NCBI RefSeq assembly: GCF_000283155.1
Contig: NW_004454173.1
Span: 11,797,596 to 11,861,595 of the forward strand
Origin: Ceratotherium simum simum
Lineage: Eukaryota; Chordata; Mammalia; Perissodactyla; Rhinocerotidae
Direction of reading: 5' to 3'
DNA: 64,000 bases
Of this stretch, positions 31,225 to 43,234 are shown piece by piece; position 1 is the stretch's first letter, and every line of letters begins with the position of its first letter. The notes below the pieces were generated by a model. It worked only from the letters and a program-made list of their open reading frames with translations. It was not told where the DNA came from and ran no database searches. The position numbers and the translations under genes were made by a program.

Positions 31225-31830
31225 GTAATAGTAATATAAGAATAGCTAACATTTAAATTGCATATTCCGTGTGCCAAGCATTGTACTAATTACTTTATAT
31301 GTATGAAACTCATTTAATCCTCCCAACAACGCTGTGAAATAGGTACTACTATCATCCACTTTTTTGTGTGTGTGTGTGTGTGTGAGGAAGATCAGCCCTG
31401 AGCTAACATCCATGCTGAATCCTCCTGTTTTGTGCTGAGGAAGGCCGGCTCTGAGCTAACATCTATTGCCCATCCTCCTCCTTTTTTTTTTTTCTTCCCC
31501 CCAAAGCCCCAGTAGATAGTGGTATGTCATAGCTGCACATCCTTCTAGTTGCTGTGTATGGGACGCGGCCTCAGCATGGCCGGACAAGTGGTGCGTCGGT
31601 GCGTGCCCGGGATCCGAACCCGGGCCGCCAGTAGCGGAGCTCGTGCACTTAACCGCTAAGCCACGGGGCCGGCCCCATATCATCCACATTTTATCAAGGA
31701 TGAAATTGGGATACAGAGAAGTTAAGCAACTTGCCCAAGGTCACACGACTAATAAGTGACAAAACTAGAATTTTTGGTTCCAAGGAATCTGGTTCAGAAT
31801 CCAGGCTCCTAACTACTTGGCTATTGAACA
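31225..31830 (-). mobile_element. MIR SINE, antisense, split by ERE
   Basis: Left part 31225-31364 (AGCTAACATTTAAATTGC, CTCATTTAATCCTCCCAACA) and right part 31677-31830 (CAACTTGCCCAAGGTCACAC, GGTTCAGAATCCAGGCTCC) are one reversed MIR separated by the ERE. Confidence 0.85.
31365..31676 (-). mobile_element. ERE SINE with GT-repeat tail, antisense
   Basis: GT run (31365-31384) as tail, two tail units, CAAAGCCCCAGTAGATAG, GGGATCCGAACCCGGGC, head end GGGGCCGGCCCC. Target duplication TATCATCCACTTTT (31350) against TATCATCCACATTTT (31678). Confidence 0.97.
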
Positions 31831-33928
31831 CTCTTGCTATTTTCAAAGACACTGGGGAAAATAGAAGGACGAAGATGTAAGTTAAACCCTGATCCTACTC
31901 AAGCAGATCGTAACCAGGAGGAGTGATAAGACACATAAGATCATACCCATCCAAAGCAGTGTGATCATGGCTGCCTGGAGGTCCCGGTAGAGCCCATGTC
32001 GGCCTCTGGGCATGCCTGGGTTGTCACTTGTGATCAGCTTGGGTCATCAGACAAAGTCCCTGTTGTAGGCGCTCTAAGAAGACCCCACTAACTGAGTGCA
32101 TTGCTGATACCTTGTGGCCACAGTTGGTGCCCCCTGCCCCATGGAAGGCTGGATGACAGAATGTGTTGGATGGGTATAGACCCACCCCATAAGTGGTTGA
32201 AAAAATAACTCAAAGTACAGAGCCTATAGAGTGCAGGGTGGGGCATGCCCTCATTGTCTCATTGCCTCATTCACTGGCTGGTCATCTATTTTTTAGTTCT
32301 GTGCTCTGTGCTGGATATTACATGGAAAACAAAAAATATGTTTTGATTTTTTCCCTCTTGAGCACACTTCCAAAATCCCTAGGATTATTCCACTTGGCCC
32401 TTCCCAGCTTCCCAGCTTCAAAAGGCTTGTGCTTAGTGTAAACATTTACAGTGTGGGCGCTAAAAGGATCTCAGATAGTGGTATCCTGGAGCTGGCTCAT
32501 ACCAACTTGTAAGAACCGATTGTGAAATTTTCCAGAATTTTGCAAGCCAATTGTTAAATACAGCCATTATCAAAAATCGAATTGTATAAACTTACAATTA
32601 AATTATATTAAAAACAAATGTAATAAATACTCAAAACTCATTATTTCATAATTACTTGACTGTATGGTACCCTACTGCAAGCCCAACTCCGCATTCAGTG
32701 AGGTGACAGTGGTAGCTTGAGTGGAGCCACGGGGGTAGTATTTACACCACAGGAGTCGGCCAACACTACAAATCAGCACCCCTCCCCCACAAGCCCGTAG
32801 TTAACATTTCTCTGCACACTGGCCTTAGAGATAATCAAATCTTGTGATTCTCACCGTGTTTCAGCCAAGGGGATCTGCTGAGTGTGCCTGGTTGCTGCCT
32901 GAAGGAGGAGGGGCAGGTGAGAGCAGTGGGGCTCTGCCCTGAGCTGGGCTAGCAGTATGGTTGTTTGTTTTTAATATGAACTTGCGTGTAAGATTTTGAG
33001 TAAAGTTCTTTTCACAGTTAGAAACAATTGAAAGTGACTAATGTGGTCTAATCTTATTTTACAGTCAGGAAATGGAACTTCTTACAGTTCAGATGCAGAG
33101 GAGAGAAATGACTTACCCTATGTCTCCCAGAGCTGGGTCCACTGCCTTATATGAGGGAGCGGACACCACGGCCCCCGCAGGAGGAGACAGCCTCCTGCAG
33201 ACACTGCCCGGGGGCTTCCCTGGGCCCCGAGCCTCAGAGACCCTCTCCTTGCTCCTCTCAGATAGGTGGTCCTCCCCAGAGCTGCCTGTGCTGTGCCACT
33301 TTGCCCTGGAGAGGAAGTGGACTCCCAACCACACCTCACGGCGGTTTTTCTCCATAATGGAAACCCCTCCTGATGTCAGGGTGACTGGCTGCTTTTCTGA
33401 GCCCATCTTCCCAACTGACGTTAGGCCAAGTTGAAAACCCTACCCTCACAAACAGAGTTTTGAACTTGCTCCTGACTCTTGGTTGGGGAAATCTGCTTAA
33501 AGCCTTAAAAACAAACAAAACAAAACAGCTATTTTATTTTTTATCAAGCAAAGCCAGAAATGGACATCAGGGCCTGCTGGAGGGCAAGTGGACATGGTGG
33601 TGGTCGGGGGTGTGGCTGACAGGGAAGAGCTGACAGGTGGCAAAGTGGGGAGAGAAAAGGATATGGGAGTGAAAAGATAAAAAGAAACATTTAAAAGAAC
33701 CATTTTTAGGGGTAAGAGAATTCCGCTACAGGTGTCAAGGAGTATATAATTTCTTGTGACTTTAAGTCTTGCCACTTTCTTTCTCCTAGCAAAATCTGAT
33801 CTCTTGTGTGATCAATCAGTTTGCTTTATTATGTCATCCCAGTTACCCAGTGCCCACCGAGTACACGAATGTGTTGCACAAACATATCTTTGTGGTAACA
33901 CCACAATGAAGAATTCTGTCATAATTGT
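31831..33928. other. No gene seen; AT-rich repeat-like block
   Basis: About 32460-32830 (TCCTGGAGCTGGCTCATACC, GCAAGCCAATTGTTAAATAC, GGAGTCGGCCAACACTAC) resembles a dispersed mammalian repeat I cannot name. 33072-33434 holds a 120-codon plus-strand frame in GC-rich sequence, with competing frames on the other strand and no recognisable domain. Confidence 0.4.
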
Positions 33929-34355
33929 TGTATTAGTTTGCTAGGGCTGCCATAACAAAATATCACAGACTGCGTGGCTTAAAAACAGAAATTTATTTTC
34001 TCACAATTCTGGCATCTGGAAGTCCAAGATCAAGGTATGGGCAGGTTTGGTTTCTTCTGAGGGCTCTCTCCTTGTCTTGCAGGTGGCATCTTCTCCCTGG
34101 GTTCTCACATGGTCTTTCCTCTGTGAGTGCACACGTCTGGTGTCTCTGTGTGTCCAAATTTCCTTTTCTGATAAGGACATCAATCAGATTGAATTAGGGC
34201 CCATCCTAATGGCCTCATTTTAACTTAATCACCTCTTTAAAAACATCTCCAAATATTGTTACATTTTGAGGTAACTCAGATATCTGAGATAATCCATACG
34301 CTGAGGTTAGGACTTCAACATACGAATTTTGGGGGATACTATTCAGCACATAAAT
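33929..34355 (-). mobile_element. MLT1-like MaLR LTR, antisense
   Basis: TGTATTAGTTTGCTAGGGCT, CAGACTGCGTGGCTTAAAAA, CAGAAATTTATTTTCTCACA, GGAAGTCCAAGATCAAGG, TAGGGCCCATCCTAATGGCC, GGTTAGGACTTCAACATACG is the reversed MLT1-type LTR from end to start. The 5-bp duplication is not clear. Confidence 0.85.
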
Positions 34356-34599
34356 ATTTAGGAAGTATTTATCCTATACTACATGAATAGGGCCTCGGTC
34401 ACATACTCGGATGTTAGTGGTGCCCCCTCATTGACACTGAGAGGTTTTATCATCCACACAAATTGACTGCCATGCCTTGGGCTGAGAGCTCATCAGGTGA
34501 CGTGCCTTTAAAAAAAAATCTCACGTTGGCTTAAAGAATTTTGAAAGTTCTATCTCTTCTTCAAATTGCCTTCTTGTTTTGTTTTTCCAGGAATTTCTT

Positions 34600-34899
34600 T
34601 TTTCTTTTTTTTTTGAGGAAGATCAGCCCTGAGCTAACATCCATGCTGATTCTCCTCTTTTTGCTGAGGAAGACCAGCCCTGAGCTAACATCTATTGCCA
34701 ATCCTCCTCCTTGTTTTTTTTCCCCAAAGCCCCAGTAGATAGTTGTATGTCATAGTTGCACATTCTTCTAGTTGCTGTATGTGGGATGCGGCCTCAGCAT
34801 GGCCAGACAAGCGGTGCGTTGGTGCGCGCCGGGGATCCGACCCCGGGGTGCCAGTAGCGGAGTGGGCGCACTTAACCGCTAAGCCATAGGGCTGGCCCC
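34600..34899 (-). mobile_element. ERE SINE, antisense
   Basis: T tail, two tail units, CAAAGCCCCAGTAGATAG, GGGGATCCGACCCC, head end GGGCTGGCCCC. Target duplication CCAGGAATTTCTTTT (34587) against CCAGGAATTTATTTT (34898-). Confidence 0.97.
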
Positions 34900-35255
34900 A
34901 GGAATTTATTTTCATAGGTAGGACATCCCTAAAGTATTTTCAATATGAGCAGAGCTCCTGATGACATGGAAACAGGTGCAATGGCTGAGCATGGCTGAAA
35001 GCAGGAGAAGGAGAGATCATTGGTCAAGGGAGACCAGACAGGCGAATGTCAAACCGTCCCCATCTAGAACATGTATTGAGTACTTCCTCTTGTGCTGTGT
35101 CACTTGTTCCCTCATTCTTTCCTGAATCCATTAGTGCTTGTCAGGCATCTGAAATAGCTGGGCAACTGCAGATACACAGGTGACTGATGTTATCAAGTCC
35201 TTGCCTTTATGAGTTTATAGTTCGACTGTGTTAACTATTAAAGAAAATGATTCAA
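34900..35255. other. No gene seen
   Basis: Unassigned. 35060-35220 (CAACTGCAGATACACAGGTG, TCCTTGCCTTTATGAGTTTA) may be a weak L2-like relic. Confidence 0.4.
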
Positions 35256-35458
35256 GGGCCGGCCCCGTGGCTTGGTGGTTAAGTGCGCGCGCTCCACTGC
35301 TGGCGACCCGGGTTCGGATCCCGGGCGCGCACCGACGCGCTGCTTCTCCGGCCATGCTGAGGCCGCGTCCCACATACAGCAACTAGAAGGATGTGCAGCT
35401 ATGACACACAACTATCTACTGGGGCTTTGGGGGGAAAAAATAAATAAATAAAATCTTT
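35256..35458 (+). mobile_element. ERE SINE, youngest-looking copy
   Basis: Head GGGCCGGCCCCGTGGC; A-box-like TGGCTTGGTGG (35268-35278); intact B-box GGTTCGGATCC (35311-35321) within a GC-rich palindromic stretch; CAACTAGAAGGATGTGCAGC; CTTTGGGGGG; an AATAAATAAATAAAATC tail. No GATGTTAGC unit. A perfect 16-bp target duplication AAAGAAAATGATTCAA (35240-35255, 35459-35474) implies recent insertion. Confidence 0.98.
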
Positions 35459-35669
35459 AAAGAAAATGATTCAAATAAACACAGTCCTTGCCTTTCCAAG
35501 AGACAGGCTCTTAAAGGGATCATGACCAGCAATTCTCGTCTTCCTTCCTGTCTCCCCATACACACACATTCAAATGAATCAGAAATACGAATTTAGGTAT
35601 CCTTCTAACGACCTGGGTCATGAAAAATAAACAGGAAAAAGCATTATCTAGGCATTTCTTGCCCTCTGC

Positions 35670-35775
35670 CCCATCAGCTTATAAACCACTTGAGGATAAG
35701 AACCGAGGTGTGTACTCCACAGCCCCAAGTATTCTTTGCATGAAGCGGATACTCAATATATATTCACTGATTTGA
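35670..35775 (+). mobile_element. L2 LINE 3' end
   Basis: CCACTTGAGGATAAGAACCG, AAGCGGATACTCAATATATA, TTCACTGATTTGA. Confidence 0.6.
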
Positions 35776-37604
35776 CCCGAATCTTCAAGAAGAAAGATAG
35801 TTTAACCAAAACCACTACAATACTCATAAAGGTAATCACTCTCAGGCTGAGGCAGGAGGAGAGGCTTGATTACCCCAGAAAAAAGCCCAAGTGACTATAG
35901 GAAAGTAGTCATTCTCCTTACCTCAGGGGCACCAGAGGTCTGTGTGCTTCTTCAAGTAATGAGTTGGAGACAAGGGGCGGTGGAGAGTTCCACCTGAATT
36001 TCCTGCCACCATTTCAAAGTGTGGACTTAAATAGCCTGTAACTGGTGTAATTGCTCTGTGGTCTGCTCTCTATAAATAGTAGCTTATTCGTGGGTAAACC
36101 TTTGAAACTGCCAGACTCAGAAATTAAATAAATTCAATTCGACAGACATTTATTGTGTAGTCCAAGACAAGAGTGCTCTCAAACAGCTTGGATTATAAGT
36201 AGAGAAGAACACAGAATCTGGAGAGGTAGCTTAGAAAAAGGTTGGCCTTTGTGTGTTGAAGATTTCTCTCTAAGGTCTAGGCACTGGCCCCCAAAACAAA
36301 GAATAAGCAGAACCCAGGCTGCGAGGTGGCACGATATAAAGCTAGAAAAGTGGAATGTTCCTCATTCCACACTGGTGATTCTATGACTAGTGTAATCCAA
36401 ACATGGACTTGTGTTCCCTTGGCCGGTGGTAGTTTTGGGTATAGGCACATGACCCAATGCTGGGCAATAAGAAATGAAAAGAATCTGATGCAGGAAGGCT
36501 AAGGCGGGAAGGGGAGGGAGGAAGGTTTCTGGGAAAGGCTAATACTGATAAAAAGTTCCTCAATCAGTTATGCTTCAGATAACAGATACCACTTAAACAT
36601 TAAGCAGAAAAGGATTTAACTTAGGAAATTAAGTGCTTAAAAATTCATGGATGGGCTAGAGGAGTGGCCGGAGGCTTCGCCTCCAGCAGTAACCAGCAGA
36701 ACACTGCAGAAATGTCGGCTAGGGTGGCTGCTACCTGCATCACAATCAAGAAGCTAGGGAATCGGGAAGCCACCACAGTAAGTGTGGCCGCAGAACTACA
36801 ACACTTTACATATATCCAGGGATCAGGAAACCACCTCCAGGGCCAGACTGTGCCTGCTTGATCTGCCTGGGCAAAAATGGATGCTCCACTTCCTGCTTCT
36901 CTGCACCCAGGAAGCTGGTGACGGGCACCGGGACTTCTGCTGATAGTGCAGCAAAGGTTCAGGGCCTCCATGACCATGTTTCCTGCTGTCCAGGAACCAG
37001 CAGATGAAGCAGACCACAGTCTCCTCTCCGATTTCAAGAGGGTGCATCAGATGTGCATTCTTCCACATAGGAGGAGCTCTGTTAGTACAACACTCCTGCC
37101 CTCCCTGCATCCCCACACACATTCCTTCCCCAGGTGGCAGAGTGACATATCTGATTGGTAAGTGTGGAAGAAGAAACTTTACATGCATAGACCAGCCCGC
37201 TCCTCTTCTCTTTCTTTTAGGAGTCAGTTGCCCACAGGAAGTATGTTCTCTGCTCTGCAATTCCAGGGACAAGCTTCCCATGCAGGGGAGGAATATGGTT
37301 TTCCAGAGTTGCCTGTGACTGGCTGGGTAAATTGGCCTAATACTGGAGTTCAGTGTTAGGAAGCTCACTTGCCTACAGTTATACTTGCTAACATCAGGTT
37401 TATCAGAAATAAGGGTAATGTTTTGATCTCCATATGCCAGCTTTTTCTTTTCTTTTCTTTCTGTTTTTCTTGTTTCTCTGTTGGTTCAGGAATTGGGTGA
37501 GGGCACTAGGGCTGGAGACAAGAAATCAACTTCCTCTTGTGCTCCAGGCTGACACCAGGCGTGTGCGCTGTCACGGTGCCTCCGGTTCATAACCATCAAC
37601 AGTT
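35776..37604. other. No gene seen; unassigned repeat-like block
   Basis: 36540-37380 contains AGCAGAAAAGGATTTAACTT, GTGGCCGGAGGCTTCGCC and GGGAATCGGGAAGCCACC, which read like an old interspersed repeat. A 181-codon minus-strand frame (36823-37368) runs across it with overlapping frames on the plus strand. I see no domain, signal peptide or splice context to support a gene. Confidence 0.4.
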
Positions 37605-38115
37605 TTCAAAGCATTTCACACCTATGTCTCATGTGATTCTCACAACAGCTTGTTGACAAAGGCAGGACAGGATTTATTAGTTGAGGAGCTAAGGCTGTGA
37701 CTCTTAGTGTTTCCGACCTGTTCCATATCATGATACACATAGGAAACTGAAAAAAATAATATATGCATATTAAAATATATCTATAAAAATATATGCACAC
37801 ATAATTATACATATATATACATATCTATCTGTCTATCTATATATCTATCCATCTATCTATTTATCTCACTATGAAAAAAGTTGAGGCTGCTGGTGCCAGA
37901 GGTGATGAGCTCAGAGATCCTGGCTGCCCTAGGCCTTGCCTGGCTACTCCAAGCACTGAGAAGATCAGTATCTCAGCATACCTGTAACCCATTCTCTGAC
38001 TACCAGTTGGGAAGTTCTAGCTTAGAGAAGTGTGCTAACTAGTTCAAGGCCACAAGTTAATACATAGAAGTTTGAACCCAAATCCTCTGAGTCTAAATCT
38101 AAAGAATCTCAAACA
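37605..38115 (-). mobile_element. MIR SINE, antisense, interrupted
   Basis: CAAAGCATTTCACACCTATG with CATGTGATTCTCACAACAGC on the left, and CTAACTAGTTCAAGGCCACA with GTTTGAACCCAAATCCTCTG on the right (38020-38115), are reversed MIR. Between them is AT-rich sequence with a tetranucleotide repeat. Confidence 0.55.
37820..37862. repeat. (ATCT)n tetranucleotide microsatellite
   Basis: ATCTATCTGTCTATCT with further CTAT units and a few changes, in an AT-rich tract. Confidence 0.85.
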
Positions 38116-40359
38116 TATGGCGGGGAGGGGTATTTGTTACCATCACACGTCCTCACTATGCCTTACAGGGTCAGAGATGGCTTCTCCTTCCAGTCAATGC
38201 CTACTGGACCAACATCTATCCAGAGATGCACTCTGCCTCCTGTCGTCTCCTTTCTGAACCAGAGCAGGTTTTTCTAGACACTTTCCGGAGAGAGGAGATC
38301 AGGGGAGTCTGCATTGAGGTCTCCTGATCTGGGTGGTCCTCCCCCTACCTGGTCTAGCCCTCCACCACGGGGAGGGCAGTGCCTATCAGATAACTAAGAC
38401 ACTCCTCTGCTTCTGAATACAGGCAAAGCCCTCCTCTCCAATGTGATCAGGACAGTAGATGGTCCACTAATTAAAAATATTGTTTCAAGTGGTAACCATG
38501 AGAACCATTCCTTAAACATCTTATTTTAACTTAAAGCCTATACAAGTATGTTCAGGCACCATTTTTTTAGGGTAGGATCAAGCCATTTTCTTAGAGTAGG
38601 CTTCTATCAGTTGGAGTTCTGCTTTGTCTCTCTTGTGTTAACTGCACCCACAATCACTTATTCTACACATATTTATTGTGTTCCTACTATGCACCAGACA
38701 TATTCTGGGTGCTGGGGACACAGCAGTGAACAACACAAAGTCTCTGCACTCATGGAGTTTACATTCTATTGGAATCTTCTATAAGTTTCACTTTGGCTTT
38801 CTTTAAAGTAGAGTGAGAACTTAAAGACACAGGCAATCTGAGTACAGAATTATCTTAAGATGTTTATGCTTTTTTCCCCAATCTTTTCCATATATCTTTC
38901 CCACACCAATTCAATAGCAATTTTTGTGTGTGACTCATCCTTATCAAGCCTTTCCAAAGCAGACAACATCAGTTTTCACAGGAAAAAGAACTCTTTTTGC
39001 ACTCACATTTCATTGGTTTTCACAATAATTAAATTACATAATCAGAACCGCAAGTACAATGGGCAGAAATGGGTTTGGAAACAAATAGCACTGAGCCCTG
39101 GTGAGCACTCGGCTCGACTTGTGGGAACAGAAGTACTGTCTACCAGTTGAGTATCTGGCGTGCCATGGGCATCTGTGGGTTTTATGGAGGAGTCAGAGCA
39201 TCCGTTAACCTGGTGACGTGGTCAGGTGGAGGTGTTTTAAGAGCTTCTGCCACACTGATCACCTATCTTCTCCAGACCAAATGCATATTGGACTTTGAGA
39301 GTGGCTTATCCCATTCTTTGATTGAACAGCTCAAGTACTTATTCCAAAGCTTTACAAATGTGGGGGAAACAGGGAGTTGTACTTTTATTTAGCTAGGTTT
39401 TGTTTTCTTTTTTCATAAAATTCATAAAGGGGAAAATATTTGTGTGTGTTGCCTTGTGTGCGATGTCTCATGTGAACGTTGTCCTTTTCTCCACAATCCT
39501 CCCTTAAGTATCTCCCAGGTCAGGGGCCCCAACCCCTTCCTCAGGCACACCACTTCCTCCCTCAGGATAAGGCAGCCCCGGCACCTATCCTTCCTGTGAC
39601 ATACAAATCCTGTCCCTCGGGCACCAACTGAGTAGCAGTGCATTTTCCCTTAGTTCAGGTCTGCAGGCTCTGCAGCGGGAAGAGGTCAGCTCTGGGATGT
39701 GATGGGGGTAAAGGAGGAGAGGCAGCAGAAGACTGGCCTCTTTCCATCTGAGGCAGATGTAAATCCCCACCCCAAAAATGCAGATTTCTTCAGAAAACAA
39801 TACAATCTGATCTTCTTTACTTTTCATGAAAAATGCATATTTCTCTTATTATTATGACTAGACCCCTATTTTCCTAGCCTAGATTTCATGACAGAATCCC
39901 CCCTGTGAACTGAAAATGCCCCTCCAGAACCAATCATGACAAATGGTGTTGTGTTCAAATAGCGTATCTCTGATGTCCAAGTTTCTCCCCAGAGTAGAGG
40001 TAAAGTACTCAGCTCACCCTCTACAATAAACACCCGCGCTGTGGAAGAGACAGTTCCTTCCTGTTTATAAAGGGACAGGAAGAGAATGTGTGCCTATATA
40101 TCCTGATAACAGCACACCAAAAAGAGCCAGCCATATCAGAAAAAACAGGCGAGAATAATGATAAGAAGTCAATGGTAAAGACTGTTCAGTGTCCCACGGT
40201 GCTCCTCAGGCGACAGGAAGATGATAGAGATCATTTAATCCAACCTGCTTATGTTATAAATATGGAAAAGACATGGGGTGAAAGGACGTGCAGAAGACAG
40301 AGCTGGCCTGAGGCAAAGCTCGGGTAAGGAGTGTCTGACATTTAGTCATTTGTTGCATC
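38116..40359. other. No gene seen
   Basis: Mostly unassigned. 38640-38765 (CATATTTATTGTGTTCCTAC, GGTGCTGGGGACACAGCAGT, CTCATGGAGTTTACATTCTA) is a common old interspersed-repeat phrase. 40205-40260 is a weak relic similar to the one at 28780. Frames such as minus 39422-39643 and 39585-39827 are unrecognised. Confidence 0.4.
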
Positions 40360-41339
40360 CACTACACCAGCTGTTCTCAAAGTGTGGTCCACAGACCCGC
40401 AAGGATCCCTGCGACACTTCCAAGGTGTTCATGAAGTTAAAACGATATTCAGAATGATACTAGGATGTTTTTTGCCTTTTGCACTGTGTTGACGGTTGCC
40501 CTGAAGGTGCAAAAGCACTAGTGGGTAAGACTCCTAGCATCTGAGTGTGAATCAAGGCGGGCCCCAAGCTGTACCAGCCATCGTTGCCACATACTTGCAG
40601 TAAAAACGAATGCCAGTTTCACTTAACAATGGCCTTAATGAAGCAGTAAAAATGATTAATCTTATTAAATACTGACACTTTTCAAAACAGTCTGTGTAAC
40701 AAAACGGGGAGTATGCATAAAGTACTTTGCTTGCATTCCCAAGTATGATGGTTAGTTCTAGGAAAAGTACTCAGGGGATAGAGCTGAGTTGAACTAGCAA
40801 TTTTTTTCATGAAACTTTTTTTTTTGCTTGAAAGACTAAATGACAAAGAATGCTTCCTCAGAGTGGGTATCTGGCAGACATTTTCTCAAAATGAACAAAG
40901 GGAGCTTGTCACTTCAAGGAAAACAACTAACAGTATTTATTGCCAATGATAAAATTTGAGCTTCCAAGTGAAATTAGAATTTTGGAAAACTTGTCTCTAC
41001 TATTGTGGAGCCTGAGAGTTTCCCTATACTTAAGGACTTTTCTAACGAGAATGATGATGATATTCATGAATGTGATTTTTTTTGATATTGTATAATGAAA
41101 TGTATCAACATTTGGAATATCTGCATAATTCAGTAAACCAGCATTTTCCGATGACCAATGCATGGTATTACAAAATCATATATGGGTAAAAGGTCCAGTC
41201 AAAGTGCACAATAAACCCATAGATTTTAACATAACAGAATATAAAAAGTTCATTGATGGGCTTTAAGATTCCACATGGCAACTAACCTTTAAGAAACTTG
41301 TTATGTCTGGTGCAGTATCAGAAAGAATATCCACAATTA

Positions 41340-41558
41340 TCTAAAAAGACTATTACTCTTTTTCCAGCTACATATCTGTGTAAAGCTGGATTTTCTTCAC
41401 ATACTTCAACCAAAACAACATATTGTAGCATATTGACTGCAGAAGCCAATATGAGAATCCAGTCACCTTCTATTAACCCAGACATTTTAAAAATCTGCAA
41501 AAATCTATATAATGTTATAAACCAATGTTACTTCAATAAAAATAAATATCCTGTTTAA
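41340..41558 (+). pseudogene. hAT transposase C-terminal remnant
   Basis: A short open frame reads YLCKAGFSSHTSTKTTYCS followed by NPDILKICKNL, ending at TAA 41556-41558. This matches the hAT C-terminal dimerisation segment (typically E/K-AGFS...-TKxxYR-N-L) also seen in host proteins of the ZBED5/FAM200 type. Upstream transposase sequence has no continuous frame: the catalytic core is lost. Part of the transposon, with no evidence of exaptation. Confidence 0.7.
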
Positions 41559-41688
41559 AAAAATTTGCAAAAATGTAAAACAGTGTCACTCATCTCACTA
41601 ATTTTTTTTGTTTTGAAAGGTATGGGTTTTTCTTAACAAAAATGTTATTTATATTAACATGTAATGGGTTTATTATTGTTATTTATTT

Positions 41689-41937
41689 ATTTATTGTGCT
41701 GAGGGAGATTCACACTGAGCTAACATCTGTTGCCAATCTTCCTCTTTTTCGCTTGAGGAAGATTAGCCCTGAGCTAACATCTGTGCCAATCCTCCTCTAT
41801 TTTTTTGTATGTGGGTTGCCACCACAGCATGGCTGCTGCCGAGTGGTAAGTGGTGTAGGTCTGCATCCAGAAACCGAACATGGGCTGCCAAAGTGGAGCA
41901 TGCCAACTTTAACCACTAGGCCACAGGGCCAGCCCCC
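41689..41937 (-). mobile_element. ERE SINE, antisense, inside hAT element
   Basis: ATTT-rich tail, two tail units, GTATGTGGGTTGCCACC, decayed B-box, head end CAGGGCCAGCCCC. Flanks TATTATTGTTATTT (41671) and TATTACTGTTATTT (41938) are the target duplication of the hAT sequence. Confidence 0.95.
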
Positions 41938-42070
41938 TATTACTGTTATTTTTTAATTAATTAATTAATATTTTAGATTTTCTAGATTTTCTAATACACA
42001 TAACCTACACAAATTTTAAGAATGTAAAGGGGTCCCGAGACTAAAACGTTTGAGAACCACTACATTACAC

Positions 42071-43234
42071 CATTCTGCCTTCCAGAAAGTGGACTGAAGA
42101 AGGTACTTCTTTCCCCTTAACCCAAGTAAGCCAAATAAGCCAATGCTGTTACTGTTCTGTGTTTAACCCCAACCTGCCCTCTTCCTCCAGAACTGTTAAG
42201 AAGCAAAGAAAACTACAAAAGAACGGCAGATTGCTGAAATCAAAGGACCCAAAAGAAGGAGAGAAGGCAAAAGAAGCAAAGAAAGGAGTTTTTCTGGAGC
42301 CAGGCAAGGCTGACCAAGGACCACCTCCCCTCCCGGCAGCCTGGCTGGAGTTACCGATTTCTTTTTGCTACTTTGGCCTGACCCATCCACTCACTCCCAC
42401 TCCCCAAGTCTCAACACTCCCCTAATCCCCTTCCTGGAACACTTGCTCTCTGGGACCTCAAAACATAAAGGGACTTGTTAAAGCTTTGGGCTGATCCCCA
42501 CCCCCAGACCCCTGCTCCTGATACCCCCTCTGGGATTAAGGTGCCGGGAAAGATACTTTCAGATTGTGCCTCCACAGCCCCCTGTCCTCAGGCTTAGGGC
42601 TGAGATGAAAAGGGATGGCTCCTGTTTCTAGACTGAAAAAGAAATGTAAATCTCTCTCAGGCCACGTGCCAGAAGCTGCCAGGAGGCCATTTCCCTGTTA
42701 GTCAACAGAGCCGCCTGGGCCATCTTTCTCTTCTTTAATAACCTGTGGGGCACCTATTGATTACACATGCTGGTCCCTCATAAATTAGAACAGGGATGTC
42801 TTCCGGTTGCTCTGGAGCCGCGTGGATGGAGAAATTGGCTCACTAGTACTTCATGCTCACGGAGCACAGTGTATCACACCACATAAACATGAAGAATATG
42901 TATCATCGGGCGCTGAGAACGCACGGGAAACAATTCCGTCAGCTGTGGAGGCTTCCAGGTACTCTGCTGCAGGCTTTAATTAGGCGGTTTCTTCCACCTG
43001 TCCTGGAGACTGGCAGAAATGCTGTTTGCATGCCTCCTGCTGCTGCGGCTCTGCTTTCAAATGGTGGGAGCTCAAGCCCTGGTGGGTAGGAGAGGGGCCT
43101 GCTCCCGTCTCTACCCCCTCACCAGGATGAGAGTCAGCAAGTAGGAAAGGAATGTTCGTGTCTTGTGCTATGGTGGAGAGAACACCCAGTGAACAATCAA
43201 AAGAATCAAATTAAAACACTTTTTAAACTCATGC
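42071..43234. other. No gene seen; apparently unique block with homeodomain/octamer-like motifs
   Basis: 42690-43085 is non-repetitive as far as I can tell, contains TTTAATTAGGCGG, GTTTGCATGCC and CACCTGTCC (E-box), and could be a conserved non-coding element. The frames at 42159-42425 and 42853-43089 have no recognisable domain. Confidence 0.35.

Larger units (their letters stand above)
40368..42062 (+). mobile_element. hAT DNA transposon, internally decayed, Charlie-like
   Basis: Left end CAGCTGTTCTCAAAG and right end CGTTTGAGAACCACTA are imperfect terminal inverted repeats of the hAT (CAGTGGTTCTCAAA) type. CACTACAC (40360-40367) and CATTACAC (42063-42070) form an 8-bp target duplication with one change, the hAT hallmark. 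The interior holds a transposase C-terminal remnant (41340-41558) and is broken by an ERE at 41689-41937. Non-autonomous. The exact family (Charlie versus Tip100 group) is not certain. Confidence 0.88.

Noticed and set aside
33072..33434. 120-codon plus-strand frame
   Set aside because: GC-rich local composition with competing minus-strand frames; translation unrecognised; no splice signals that make an exon.
35256..35340. tRNA-gene-like A and B boxes in ERE heads
   Set aside because: These are SINE heads derived from a tRNA. The bodies do not fold into a complete cloverleaf with a CCA-adjacent acceptor stem, and they continue into SINE tails.
36823..37368. 181-codon minus-strand frame, the longest in the window
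   Set aside because: Overlaps other frames on both strands in repeat-like sequence, with no recognisable domain or start context. Length alone is not evidence at this scale.
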